From Pedobacter sp. BS3 (GTDB lineage Bacteria; Bacteroidota; Bacteroidia; Sphingobacteriales; Sphingobacteriaceae): a DNA stretch of 64,000 nucleotides. The stretch spans positions 1-64,000 of the forward strand of contig NZ_VTRT01000003.1 of NCBI RefSeq assembly GCF_008274585.1, in the 5' to 3' direction. This document shows positions 8,155 to 16,733 of the stretch, in pieces (within the stretch, counting starts at the first letter, position 1; every line of letters begins with the position of its first letter). The notes beneath the pieces are model-generated. The model was not told the origin of the DNA, ran no database searches, and saw only the letters and a program-made list of their open reading frames with translations. Made by a program: the position numbers and the translations under genes.

Positions 8155-8931
8155 CTATTTTGAAATATCTTTCGCCAACCAGCGTGTATCTACCGGATTG
8201 GAAACAAAAATGCCTTTGATGGCGGCATCAAATTTCTTGGAATAATCCTGTGCTAAATGTGCTTCGTGGTCGGGTACGCTTTCCCAGCTTTCTACTAAAA
8301 GAAATTTATTGGCATTTTCTACATATTGAAAAACATTGAAACGCGTATTTCCCTTCGCTTGCCGAGCACGGGGTGTTACTGCTGCTATTGCGTCCAAAAA
8401 CACCTGTCTTTTTTCTGGTTTTACGTCAAAAGTTACCAATACGTTGCGTGGACTATATATCTCATCAGCATTTTCAGGTTCTACTGCAGGCACTTCCGCT
8501 AATTCTTTCAGCTCTTTCATTTCCATAGGATCATTAGCCTCTTTAGCTTCTTTCCACACCTGATGAGGCAAATACGGCTTTTTTAAATGGTCTTCAAATA
8601 CCGCTCTGTTTTTGAATCGTTCCAGTAACGCTACTTCGTAACGACCATCTTCAGGCTGAAAGAACGTAAACAAAACGCTGCCCGGTTCCTTACGGGTTTG
8701 GACGACATTATTGTACATTGCCTTCATCAAGGTATCCCATTTTTCAGGTTTCACCTTGACAAACATAATGTGTTGATAACCTACCGTATCCACTATGGAA
8801 GTGGTATCTGAGGCTATGGTTTCTGTAAACTTTTCTTTTTTATTTGTATTGCCTGTACAACTGGTCAAAGCAAAAAGCAATGCTATTGCTCCTGTTTTTA
8901 GGGTTAAAATGTTTCTGTTTGAAGATGTCAT
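8155..8931 (-). CDS. Lipoprotein with two ABM (antibiotic biosynthesis monooxygenase-like) domains
   Basis: 258 residues: a lipoprotein leader (IALLFALTSC, Cys near residue 25) followed by two dimeric ferredoxin-like ABM units, about residues 50-135 (YQHIMFVKVKPEKWDTL, then LLERFKN) and 160-250 (VLVTFDVKPEKRQVF, then VESWESVPDHEAHL). ABM proteins act as cofactor-free monooxygenases or haem/quinone-modifying enzymes and normally dimerise; here the tandem fusion would give an intramolecular dimer fixed to a membrane. The gene lies upstream of the alpha/beta hydrolase and after the single-domain ABM gene. Enzymatic activity is not proven by sequence. Confidence 0.86.
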   Translation of the reverse strand: MTSSNRNILTLKTGAIALLFALTSCTGNTNKKEKFTETIASDTTSIVDTVGYQHIMFVKVKPEKWDTLMKAMYNNVVQTRKEPGSVLFTFFQPEDGRYEVALLERFKNRAVFEDHLKKPYLPHQVWKEAKEANDPMEMKELKELAEVPAVEPENADEIYSPRNVLVTFDVKPEKRQVFLDAIAAVTPRARQAKGNTRFNVFQYVENANKFLLVESWESVPDHEAHLAQDYSKKFDAAIKGIFVSNPVDTRWLAKDISK

Positions 8932-8956
8932 GATTTTTTATTTTTTTGATAATAAT

Positions 8957-9244
8957 TCACTTTAATAATTTAGCCTTTACTATCGACAATTCCTGCACTT
9001 TTTCTTGTATTACTTTTTGAAACTCTACGAAATACGGCTGCTTGTTATGTTCATTTAAGCCCTCTTGGTTTTCCCAATTTTCATAAAAGAAAAAGGTGTT
9101 TTCATCTTCTATACTTTGGTGTAGTTGGTATAAAATGGCAGCTTTTTCTTTTCGTGATTGCTCTAACAAATTCAACAAAAATGCTTTTACTTCGGTAGTA
9201 AATTCGGGTTTGCTTTTGATGATTGCTGTGATGTAAATGTTCAT
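8957..9244 (-). CDS. YgiN-like ABM-domain monooxygenase
   Basis: A 95-residue single-domain protein of the antibiotic biosynthesis monooxygenase family: NIYITAIIKSKPEF as strand 1, a helix with FLLNLLEQSRKE, then FFFYENWENQEGLNEH, the family's most conserved region. It has no signal peptide and should form a cytoplasmic dimer. E. coli YgiN is a quinol monooxygenase that forms a redox cycle with MdaB, and an mdaB-like gene is present at 1302-1892. It is 25 bp upstream of the two-domain ABM lipoprotein gene. Confidence 0.88.
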   Translation of the reverse strand: MNIYITAIIKSKPEFTTEVKAFLLNLLEQSRKEKAAILYQLHQSIEDENTFFFYENWENQEGLNEHNKQPYFVEFQKVIQEKVQELSIVKAKLLK

Positions 9245-9270
9245 TTTCTTATTGTTTTATTGATTGTTCT

Positions 9271-10209
9271 TTACTCTCTGATTGTTGTTTTGTCGTGCAA
9301 AGCGATTTCGGCAATTTCATCTTTACGTTTGAATGAAACGCCTTTGTGCGACTGAATGTATTTTATCAAATCGTAGGCGGTTTTTACCATTTGCGGCGTT
9401 CCACCAATACGGTCGTGAAAACTGATTGAAAGTTGCCGTCTTTTATATTCACTCTCGGCATACAGTTGGTCAAACTCGGCTTTCACTTGGTTAAAAAACT
9501 GGTCGGTAGAAAAGCCTTTGCCCTCAATCAATAAAATATCGTTGCAACGCAAGGTGTAAGGCACTACAACAAAATCTTTATTGTTTACTTGAATGATAAA
9601 AGGTTCATCACGGCTCAAATCGTCAATGTGATATTTGAAACCTAATTCCTGCAAAACGCTTAATGTGTTTTCGCCCCTGCGAAGCCAATTTGCATTATAG
9701 CCGATTGGCGTTGCTCCTGTTGCATTTTTTACGGCATCAACTCCGTCTTTGATAAATTTTGTTTCATCTTCATAAGACATATTGTAAGAGTTGCTCCAAT
9801 TCATTCCGTGTGCTGCTGCTTCGTGTCCTCTGCTTACAATTTCTTTTGCTAATTCGGGGTTTTTCAATACGGCTGCCCCAACCATATGCGAAGTAACTTT
9901 TATGCCTAACTTGTCCCAATTATCTAACATTCTCGGAATGCCCTCTTTGTAGCCGTATTGAAACCAAGTATCAGCGGGCAAATCTTTGAAGCCGTCTTTT
10001 ATTTTAGGAAACGGACTATCGGCATTGTTCGGTTGATTGCCTGCTTCAAACTGCATAGAAACGGAAACAACCAAACGTGAGCCGTCAGCCCATTTTGTTT
10101 TTTCGTTTGTTGTTGCTTGTGGAATGGTTGCCAATGTTTCAAAAGGATTTACTACACTTGCCAAACCAACCAAACTGCTTTGCTTTATGAAATCTCGTCT
10201 TGTTCCCAT
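9271..10209 (-). CDS. Tat-exported polysaccharide deacetylase-fold hydrolase (PuuE-like)
   Basis: 312 residues beginning MGTRRDFIKQS, a twin-arginine signal followed by a hydrophobic SLVGLASVV stretch, so probably exported folded. The body is a NodB/allantoinase-like deacetylase barrel: KVTSHMVG, then RGHEAAAHGMNWSNSY carrying metal His residues, GYNANWLRRGENT, and a C-terminal SISFHDRIGG. This resembles PuuE allantoinase-like enzymes more than chitin deacetylases. The first Asp-rich motif of classical NodB proteins is not obvious, as in the PuuE branch. Substrate unknown; it is between DoxX and the ABM gene. Confidence 0.85.
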   Translation of the reverse strand: MGTRRDFIKQSSLVGLASVVNPFETLATIPQATTNEKTKWADGSRLVVSVSMQFEAGNQPNNADSPFPKIKDGFKDLPADTWFQYGYKEGIPRMLDNWDKLGIKVTSHMVGAAVLKNPELAKEIVSRGHEAAAHGMNWSNSYNMSYEDETKFIKDGVDAVKNATGATPIGYNANWLRRGENTLSVLQELGFKYHIDDLSRDEPFIIQVNNKDFVVVPYTLRCNDILLIEGKGFSTDQFFNQVKAEFDQLYAESEYKRRQLSISFHDRIGGTPQMVKTAYDLIKYIQSHKGVSFKRKDEIAEIALHDKTTIRE

Positions 10210-10214
10210 TGCTT

Positions 10215-10607
10215 TTATTTTTTGAGTAAGTTATCTATCGACAAGGTGTTATACTGAATGAAAAAAAGTATAACGCCTAAATAAATAGAATGAATAAGCT
10301 GGGCAGTAATCGGGTCCCAATTTTCAATGGTAGTGTTTCCGAAAATGAACGCTGCCATTAGTAGTAATGCGGCATAAATTGCTTCCCGTGTGCGGAAGCC
10401 TGTCAAAATCATTACTCCTGTAACGACTTCAATAATAGGGACTGCATAACCAAAACCAAGTATTAAAGGTTTTGGTAAATAAGACTTTTCCATAAATCCG
10501 AGCATCCAATTAGCGAAGTCCTGCAATTTTGGCAAGCGAACTAATCCGTGCCCTAATAGTGATGCCGCTATTGGCAAACGTAGAAGAAAATAAGCTGTAC
10601 TATTCAT
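10215..10607 (-). CDS. DoxX-family membrane protein
   Basis: 130 residues with four predicted membrane helices; LLRLPIAASLLGHGLVRLP, VVTGVMILTGF and the C-terminal IHSIYLGVILFF are typical of DoxX/SURF4-like proteins. Members include thiosulfate:quinone oxidoreductase subunits and partners of redox stress enzymes, so contact with membrane quinones is possible. It is the first gene of the minus-strand cluster, 5 bp upstream of the deacetylase gene, and faces the araC-type gene across a 99-bp divergent promoter region. Confidence 0.9.
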   Translation of the reverse strand: MNSTAYFLLRLPIAASLLGHGLVRLPKLQDFANWMLGFMEKSYLPKPLILGFGYAVPIIEVVTGVMILTGFRTREAIYAALLLMAAFIFGNTTIENWDPITAQLIHSIYLGVILFFIQYNTLSIDNLLKK

Positions 10608-10639
10608 TGTTTTGCGTTGTTTTACTTTAAATTACTCTG

Positions 10640-10666
10640 CAAAGGTGCAATCATTTTTTCGTTCAA
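10640..10666 (-). promoter_or_regulatory. Putative promoter of the DoxX-to-AKR cluster
   Basis: On the minus strand a TTG (rc of 10664-10666) is followed after 16 bp by CACCTTTG (rc of 10640-10647), one mismatch from the Bacteroidota -7 consensus TAnnTTTG. Transcription would start near 10634, giving a leader of about 27 bases before the DoxX ATG at 10607. It overlaps the upstream part of the AraC-gene promoter, so one bound regulator could control both directions. Confidence 0.5.
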
Positions 10667-10669
10667 CTG

Positions 10670-10701
10670 TTGTATAATCATTGGAAGTGTTTGTATCTTT
10701 G
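10670..10701 (+). promoter_or_regulatory. Putative promoter of the AraC-family gene
   Basis: TTG at 10670-10672 and TATCTTTG at 10694-10701 are 21 bp apart and fit the Bacteroidota TTG/TAnnTTTG promoter. The ATG at 10707 begins only five bases after the box, so the mRNA would be leaderless or nearly so. This also argues against the non-ATG start further upstream in the same frame. Confidence 0.62.
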
Positions 10702-10706
10702 CAGGT

Positions 10707-11540
10707 ATGGAAATACGGAATTTATATCAACCTTTTGAGTTGGATTTGGTTGAAGTAACCGAATATGAAGCCCAAAAGCATAAGAATACTTTTTTTGAAA
10801 TGGTGTTTGTGCTTGACGGAAAGGGAACGCAGATAATCAACAATCACAAGCTGCCGTATTGCAGTGATAAATTGTTTCTGATTTTTCCGCAAGACACACA
10901 TACTTTTGAAGTAAGCACACCAAGCAAATTTTTCTTTATTCGTTTCAACGAAACATATTTGAAAACACAAAGCAAAGAATGGGTGCAGAAGTTGGAATTT
11001 ATTTTTCACAACAGCAATCATTCGCCAAGTTGTATTTTGAAGACTATAACTGACAAACCTTTGGTCAGGTCTTTGGTAGAAGCGTTAATAAGGGAACACG
11101 TTAATAATCAGCCACAACAACAGGAAGTAATTAAACAACTTATCAATACGATTATTACGATTGCTGCAAGAAATATCGTTTTAGCACCGTCTGCAACTTT
11201 GAATAACCTAAAATCAGAAAATGCCTTTCTATTGCTTAATTACATTCACCAAAACATTTATGAGCCAAAGAATTTGAAAGCCGAAACAATATCAAAGCAT
11301 TTCAATGTTTCGCCTACTTATATCAGCGAATATTTTAAAACGCAAATAGGGCAAAGTCTACAAGAATATATAACATCTTATAAACTAAAACTGATTGAAA
11401 CCCGATTGCAGTTTACGGATATGCAGATAAATGAAATTGTACACGAATTGGGTTTTAGCGATGCAAGCCATTTGAACAGGTTGTTCAAGAAATACAAAGG
11501 TGTTAGTCCAAGTGAGTTTAAGAAGTCTGTCAGCAAGTAA
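10707..11540 (+). CDS. AraC-family transcriptional regulator
   Basis: 277 residues from the ATG at 10707. The N-terminal half is a cupin-like sensor region (EVTEYEAQKHKNTFFEMVFVLDGKGTQII, a readable split of the AraC ligand-binding barrel); the last 100 residues hold two helix-turn-helix motifs, AETISKHFNVSPTYISEYF and INEIVHELGFSDASHLNRLF, ending in the AraC signature KKYKGVSPSEFK. It is divergent from the twelve-gene cluster and is the obvious candidate to control it, probably as a ligand-responsive activator. A TTG 90 bases upstream is rejected because the promoter lies between. Confidence 0.92.
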   Translation: MEIRNLYQPFELDLVEVTEYEAQKHKNTFFEMVFVLDGKGTQIINNHKLPYCSDKLFLIFPQDTHTFEVSTPSKFFFIRFNETYLKTQSKEWVQKLEFIFHNSNHSPSCILKTITDKPLVRSLVEALIREHVNNQPQQQEVIKQLINTIITIAARNIVLAPSATLNNLKSENAFLLLNYIHQNIYEPKNLKAETISKHFNVSPTYISEYFKTQIGQSLQEYITSYKLKLIETRLQFTDMQINEIVHELGFSDASHLNRLFKKYKGVSPSEFKKSVSK

Positions 11541-11919
11541 TTTGGGTGGTGGGTGGGCTTGGTTTCCCGTTTTTGTCCGTCTGTTGATGTTAGCACGGTG
11601 GTCGGTTAGGGTTGCCACCAACAGTACTTTTTAAATGTTTAACAATAGGTTATTTGTTAGTACAACACAAGCCGTGAACGTTGGTTTGAAAATTTTGATT
11701 TTTTAAATAGGGATGCATATTGGGTTTTACATTGCTGAATTGTTCTATTGTTGAATTGCTAAATTGCTGCGGGTTAAAACCTAAAACGTACCACGTAAAC
11801 CCTCTGCCGCTTCCGGTCTTTTCTGACTTTCCGACTTCCGGACTATCCGCCATGAACTATGAACCATAAGCTAATAGCTATCAGCCACGTAAAACGTATA
11901 ACGTAAAACTTTTCACTCT
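11541..11919. other. Intergenic boundary with low-complexity repeats
   Basis: No gene seen. It contains GCCACCAACA at 11614-11623, found inverted at 302-311 on the far side of the cluster; a word-like repeat (11731-11770) built on ATTGCTGAATTG and CTATTGTTGAATTGCT; and a second repeat of ACGTAAAAC-like words near 11790 and 11893. Base composition and style change here, from the AT-rich cluster to the more GC-rich genes on the right. Confidence 0.6.
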
Positions 11920-12492
11920 CTACAGCCCCGTATTACTCCTGAATAATTTAATGGCGATAGCCAGCAGGATCACCCCAAACGCCTTACGAAGAACCTCTAA
12001 TCCTGTTTTACCGATGAGTTGCTCAATACGTTGGGTGTTTTTTAATACAATATAAACAACGATGGTATTGAGCAGGATACCTACAATGATGTTGGGCATG
12101 GTATATTGTGTTTTAAGCGACAGCAAGGTCGTCATAGTACCCGCCCCGGCAATCAGCGGAAAGGCCAGCGGCACAATAGAAGCCGAGGCTGAAATTTCCT
12201 CTTCCTTAAAGAATTTTATCCCTAAAGTCATTTCCAGGGCAATGAAGAAGATAACCAGTGACCCCGCAATGGCGAAAGACGAGATATCCAAACCAATAAT
12301 ATCCAGCAGTTCATTACCCAAAAAGAGGAAGATGATCATCAGGGCCAGTACAGTAAGCGAGGCCTTTTCAGATTCAATATGGCCCACGCGGCGGCGCACA
12401 TCGATGATAATAGGGATGGAGCCCAGTATATCAATGATGGCAAACAAGATCATGGTCACCGAGACAATCTGTTTCAGGTCAAACGTGGGCAT
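11920..12492 (-). CDS. MarC-family integral membrane protein
   Basis: About 190 residues with six hydrophobic segments and typical MarC sequences: FAIIDILGSIPII, a repeated-half structure, and PLAFPLIAGAGTM. MarC proteins were named from the mar locus but their transport role is unsettled, and drug resistance should not be inferred. The ATG at 12492 (MPTFDLKQ) is preferred over 12510 because a TAGCTTTA box (rc of 12512-12519), one mismatch from the -7 consensus, lies right before the upstream ATG. Downstream of the permease gene terminator. Confidence 0.9.
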   Translation of the reverse strand: MPTFDLKQIVSVTMILFAIIDILGSIPIIIDVRRRVGHIESEKASLTVLALMIIFLFLGNELLDIIGLDISSFAIAGSLVIFFIALEMTLGIKFFKEEEISASASIVPLAFPLIAGAGTMTTLLSLKTQYTMPNIIVGILLNTIVVYIVLKNTQRIEQLIGKTGLEVLRKAFGVILLAIAIKLFRSNTGL

Positions 12493-12530
12493 AATTAAAC
12501 AATTGGTCATGTAAAGCTACAGAAAAACCC

Positions 12531-12568
12531 ATAAAAGCTGTCTCCGGATTTTCAGAAACAGCTTTTAT
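12531..12568 (-). terminator. Hairpin terminator after the CAT-type permease gene
   Basis: ATAAAAGCTGT (12531-12541) and ACAGCTTTTAT (12558-12568) form an 11-bp perfect stem with a 16-base loop, placed directly after the stop of the permease gene at 12586 in its direction of transcription. Confidence 0.7.
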
Positions 12569-12585
12569 AGTGCTTTAATATAAAA

Positions 12586-14061
12586 CTACAGTTCCGGTTC
12601 CGGGGGATCTACCGGGAACTTAACAATACCTTTACGGATGTGTGAGTGCCTCTTGCTGTAGGTAAAATAAATGATCAATCCAATGATCAGCCAGATAATC
12701 AGCCGTTCCCAGGTGTGCCAGGGTAATCCGGCCATCAGGTAAAAGCAGGTTAACATGCCCAGAATAGGAACTACGGGAAAAAACGGAGTTTTAAATGGTC
12801 GTTTTAGTTCAGGGCTGGTATATCGTAAAACTAAAATGCCGCCGCATACAATGGTAAAGGCTAATAATGTACCTATCGATACCAATTCGCCTAATAAATT
12901 AATCGGCCCAAAACCAGCAATAGCCATAGCTATAATACCTGTAATAATGGTAGTAATGTACGGCGTTTTGAATTTAGGATGTATCTTACTGAAAACAGCA
13001 GGTAATAATCCATCATTTGCCATAGAATAAAATATACGGGGTTGCCCCATCAGCATAACCAGAATAACAGAGCTCAAACCGGCAATAGCGCCGATCTTGA
13101 TCGGGAATCGCAGCCAGAATAAGCTACTGCCACCGGCATTTACGGCTACGGCAATCGGATCCGGAACATTAAGCTCTTTGTAATTAACCATACCCGTCAT
13201 TACCCAACCTACCAGGATGTAAATGATTGTACAGATAACCAGCGAGCCTAAGATGCCTCTTGGCATGTCTTTTTGTGGATTTATAGCTTCCTGCGCTGCG
13301 GTAGAAACGGCATCAAACCCAATGTAAGCGAAGAAGATGATACCGGCTCCCCGTACAATGCCATCAAAGCCAAACTCTCCGGGGCCTTTAGCGTCAGGGA
13401 TAAACGGTACCAGGTTATCCTGATTGATATATGAAATGCCGAATCCAACAAACAGCAGGATAACAGCAACTTTTACTACTACAATGATGTTATTAAAACG
13501 TGCCGATTCGCGTATACCGATAACCAGTAAGGTGGTAATAATGGCAATCACAAACATAGCCGGGAAATTGATGATAGCTCCCGTAGGCGTGAAAGTGCCA
13601 GCTGTGGAGTCGTAATTATAGGGGGCCTGAGCAATGTTTGCCGGTATATGAATACCAAAATCCTTTAAAAAGCTCACCACGTATCCCGACCAGCTTACGG
13701 CTACTGTAGATGATGCAAATAAATATTCGATGATCAGATCCCAACCGATGATCCAGGCCAGAAATTCACCCATAGTTGCGTATGCATACGTATACGCACT
13801 TCCTGCAATGGGGATCATAGAAGCAAACTCAGAGTAGCAAAGACCGGCAAAGGCACAGGCTACACCTGCCAGGATGAACGATAATACTACTGCTGGACCG
13901 GTATGCAATGCAGCAGCAGTTCCGGTTAATGTAAAAATACCGGCGCCTATAATGGCTCCAATGCCTAATGAGATAAGATTAGTGGCATTTAATGTGCGTT
14001 TTAGTCCACCTTCGGTTCCGGCCTCTTTAATTAATTGCGATATAGGTTTTTTGTAAAGCAT
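12586..14061 (-). CDS. APC-superfamily amino acid permease (CAT-like)
   Basis: 491 residues with about twelve to thirteen membrane helices. The first helix carries GIGAIIGAGIFTLTG, the substrate-binding glycine motif of the amino acid-polyamine-organocation family, and FAYIGFDAVSTAAQEAINPQ plus the cytosolic GILGS loop match the cationic amino acid transporter (CAT/YfnA) group. Probably proton-coupled amino acid import at the inner membrane; the substrate is not resolved. It is transcribed alone, ended by the hairpin at 12531-12568, and has a TATATTCG element upstream similar to that before the second APC gene at 16734. Confidence 0.93.
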   Translation of the reverse strand: MLYKKPISQLIKEAGTEGGLKRTLNATNLISLGIGAIIGAGIFTLTGTAAALHTGPAVVLSFILAGVACAFAGLCYSEFASMIPIAGSAYTYAYATMGEFLAWIIGWDLIIEYLFASSTVAVSWSGYVVSFLKDFGIHIPANIAQAPYNYDSTAGTFTPTGAIINFPAMFVIAIITTLLVIGIRESARFNNIIVVVKVAVILLFVGFGISYINQDNLVPFIPDAKGPGEFGFDGIVRGAGIIFFAYIGFDAVSTAAQEAINPQKDMPRGILGSLVICTIIYILVGWVMTGMVNYKELNVPDPIAVAVNAGGSSLFWLRFPIKIGAIAGLSSVILVMLMGQPRIFYSMANDGLLPAVFSKIHPKFKTPYITTIITGIIAMAIAGFGPINLLGELVSIGTLLAFTIVCGGILVLRYTSPELKRPFKTPFFPVVPILGMLTCFYLMAGLPWHTWERLIIWLIIGLIIYFTYSKRHSHIRKGIVKFPVDPPEPEL

Positions 14062-14301
14062 AAAGTCGTATTAAGTGAAAAAGCATATTAAATTATAATC
14101 GAATATAAATAAAATTTAATTCCTACCTTTTTATAAGCTATTTTATTGGCATTGGATAATTATTGATAGCTTGAGCGTAAAATTTGTTTATAAACTAATT
14201 TGGTATAAAACTGATTCGTTTAAATTGTTGAATTTTCCTGTTAGATATTTGAAATACTTGCCTTTTGTTTTATTTTAAAATGATATCAATAATTGTTTCA
14301 A

Positions 14302-14337
14302 AACAAAAAAGAGAATGCTTGCATTCTCTTTTTTGTT
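14302..14337 (-). terminator. Strong hairpin terminator after hppA
   Basis: A perfect inverted repeat centred on 14319-14320: AAAAAAGAGAATGC on one arm and GCATTCTCTTTTTT on the other, extended by outer pairs to about 17 bp with a tiny loop. The U-rich end favours termination of the minus-strand hppA transcript 11 bp after its stop. The rest of the 287-bp gap is AT-rich promoter DNA of the permease gene. Confidence 0.88.
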
Positions 14338-14348
14338 AGGGGTGATTT

Positions 14349-16610
14349 TTACCGGATAACCGTATCTTTTTTATTCAGAATGGTATCACTTCCTGCGTTT
14401 TGCAGGCTATCGGTTTGAATAACCCGGATCTCTTTTTTAATTTCCTTTTCCCCTGCGTGTTCGGCAATGCCGTGCGAAAGGTGAGGGGCAATAATTAACG
14501 ATACAATAGACATCAGCTTGATCAGGATATTCATCGATGGGCCGGATGTATCCTTGAATGGATCACCTACAGTATCGCCAGTAACGGAAGCCTTGTGCGG
14601 TTCTGATTTTTTGTAATGCGTTTCGCCGTTGATCTCCACACCCTGCTCAAATGATTTCTTGGCATTATCCCAGGCGCCGCCGGCATTGCTTTGGAACATG
14701 CCCATCAGTACGCCCGAAACGGTTACCCCGGCTAATAAACCGCCCAGGATTTCTGCTGAACTGGTATCGGCGAAAACACCTTTAAATCCAAATCCGACAA
14801 TGATAGGAACCAACAGCGCAATAGCTCCCGGCAGCATCATCTCGCGAATAGATGCTTTGGTAGAAATGGCCACACATTTTTCGTATTCAGGTTTAGCCTT
14901 ATATTCCATAATACCGGGAATTTCCCTGAACTGGCGGCGTACTTCCTGCACCATGTCCATGGCAGCACGTCCAACGGCAGAAATACATAAAGCCGAAAAG
15001 ATGAACGGAATCATAGCGCCAATCAGTAATCCGGCTAAAACCGGTGCTTTATAAATATCGATACGGTCAATGCCCGCGATACCTACAAATGCGGCAAAAA
15101 GTGCCAGTGAGGTTAACGCTGCCGATGCGATGGCAAAGCCTTTTCCGGTAGCGGCGGTAGTGTTTCCAACGGCATCCAGGTTATCGGTACGGTGACGAAC
15201 CTGCTCCGGCAACTGGCTCATTTCAGCGATTCCGCCTGCATTATCGGCAATAGGGCCAAAAGCATCAATAGCCAGTTGCATAGCCGTTGTGGCCATCATT
15301 CCGGCTGCCGCGATGGCTACACCATATAATCCCGCAAAGGAATATGAAAAGACAATTCCGGCAGCTAATACAATAACCGGTAATACGGTTGATTCCATCC
15401 CGATAGCCAAACCACCAATAATATTGGTAGCATGCCCGGTTGACGATTGCTGTACAATAGCCTTTACCGGACGTTTACCCATAGCGGTATAGTATTCGGT
15501 AATGATGCTCATCAGCGTACCTACAATAAGACCCACCACGATAGAAAGGAATACGTCTGTTTTAGTGAATTCGAATCCGCGGATCACCATAGTTTCGGGC
15601 AGCAGCCAGCGCACCGCGAAAAAGGCTGCAATTGCCGTCATAATAATGGATGACCAGTTTCCGGTATTCAGTGCGCTCTGAACACTGTCTGTTTCTTTTT
15701 TAATGCGAACAAAGGCAGTAGCAATGATAGAGAAGATCAATCCCAGGCCGGCAATAAGCATCGGTAATAACACGGGAGCAATGCCGCCGAAGTTATCATT
15801 GGAAATGATCTCACGGCCCAATACCATCGTAGCTAAAATGGTTGCCACGTACGAACCGAACAGATCGGCGCCCATACCGGCAACGTCACCCACGTTATCG
15901 CCTACGTTATCGGCAATAGTAGCAGGATTACGTACGTCATCTTCAGGAATACCGGCTTCCACTTTTCCTACCAGATCGGCGCCTACGTCAGCAGCTTTGG
16001 TATAGATGCCTCCGCCTACACGGGCAAACAACGCAATCGATTCCGCTCCGAGAGAAAAGCCAGCCAGCACTTCCAGGGCCTTCTCCATTTCCTTACCGTT
16101 AACCGAAGCGCCCATTACGTTAACCACGTAGATATGGTAAAATACAATAAATAATGAGCCTAATCCTAAAACCGCTAATCCGGCAACGCCGATACCCATC
16201 ACGCTTCCACCGGTAAACGATACCTTTAACGCTTTTTCAAGGCTGGTACGTGCGGCCTGGGTAGTGCGCACATTAGCTTTAGTGGCGATGTTCATACCGA
16301 TGTATCCCGCTAAGGCGGATGTAAAAGCACCAATAATAAAGGATATGGCAATAACAGGGCTCGAGGTTTCAACGAGCGTACCTGAATAAGCCAGCAGTAT
16401 ACCGGCTATAATAGCAAAATACGAAAGGATTTTCCATTCTGCCCTTAAAAAGGCCATTGCGCCGTTGGCAATGTACCCGGAAAGGGTTTTCATGTTCTCG
16501 TCACCTGCATCCTGTTTGCTTACCCATGCCGATTTTAACAGCATCACCACTATTCCTGCAAGTCCGAGTAGGGGTATTACGTAAATTAAATGATCTTGTA
16601 GATATTCCAT
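14349..16610 (-). CDS. hppA: K+-dependent membrane-bound pyrophosphatase
   Basis: About 753 residues, some 16 membrane helices. It hydrolyses cytosolic pyrophosphate and pumps Na+ and/or H+ outward. The PPi site motif [18 protein letters not shown] and the following [18 protein letters not shown] are clear, as is the later [13 protein letters not shown]. The sequence [11 protein letters not shown] has Ala and Gly at the positions where K+-independent enzymes have Lys and Thr, so this is a K+-dependent type, many of which pump Na+. The internal ATG at 16610 (MEYLQDHL) fits family N-termini better than 16622. A C-terminal tail of about 45 residues extends beyond the last helix. Confidence 0.95.
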   Translation of the reverse strand: MEYLQDHLIYVIPLLGLAGIVVMLLKSAWVSKQDAGDENMKTLSGYIANGAMAFLRAEWKILSYFAIIAGILLAYSGTLVETSSPVIAISFIIGAFTSALAGYIGMNIATKANVRTTQAARTSLEKALKVSFTGGSVMGIGVAGLAVLGLGSLFIVFYHIYVVNVMGASVNGKEMEKALEVLAGFSLGAESIALFARVGGGIYTKAADVGADLVGKVEAGIPEDDVRNPATIADNVGDNVGDVAGMGADLFGSYVATILATMVLGREIISNDNFGGIAPVLLPMLIAGLGLIFSIIATAFVRIKKETDSVQSALNTGNWSSIIMTAIAAFFAVRWLLPETMVIRGFEFTKTDVFLSIVVGLIVGTLMSIITEYYTAMGKRPVKAIVQQSSTGHATNIIGGLAIGMESTVLPVIVLAAGIVFSYSFAGLYGVAIAAAGMMATTAMQLAIDAFGPIADNAGGIAEMSQLPEQVRHRTDNLDAVGNTTAATGKGFAIASAALTSLALFAAFVGIAGIDRIDIYKAPVLAGLLIGAMIPFIFSALCISAVGRAAMDMVQEVRRQFREIPGIMEYKAKPEYEKCVAISTKASIREMMLPGAIALLVPIIVGFGFKGVFADTSSAEILGGLLAGVTVSGVLMGMFQSNAGGAWDNAKKSFEQGVEINGETHYKKSEPHKASVTGDTVGDPFKDTSGPSMNILIKLMSIVSLIIAPHLSHGIAEHAGEKEIKKEIRVIQTDSLQNAGSDTILNKKDTVIR

Positions 16611-16733
16611 ATATAATAACAAATTGAAATTGGTTAAACCCCAAAAATAAGAGGGGAAATGAATTAATCAAATTTAATTTTGACGTAATAGAAAAGTAAT
16701 TTTAATATATTCGTTTCTCTAAACCTTATAACA

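Noticed and set aside
10617-10706. Longer AraC-gene start (TTG at 10617)
   Set aside because: The added residues are hydrophobic and unlike AraC N-termini, and a good -7 box lies between that TTG and the ATG at 10707.
11920-12492. MarC as a multidrug resistance determinant
   Set aside because: The family name is historical; a drug-resistance role is not supported.
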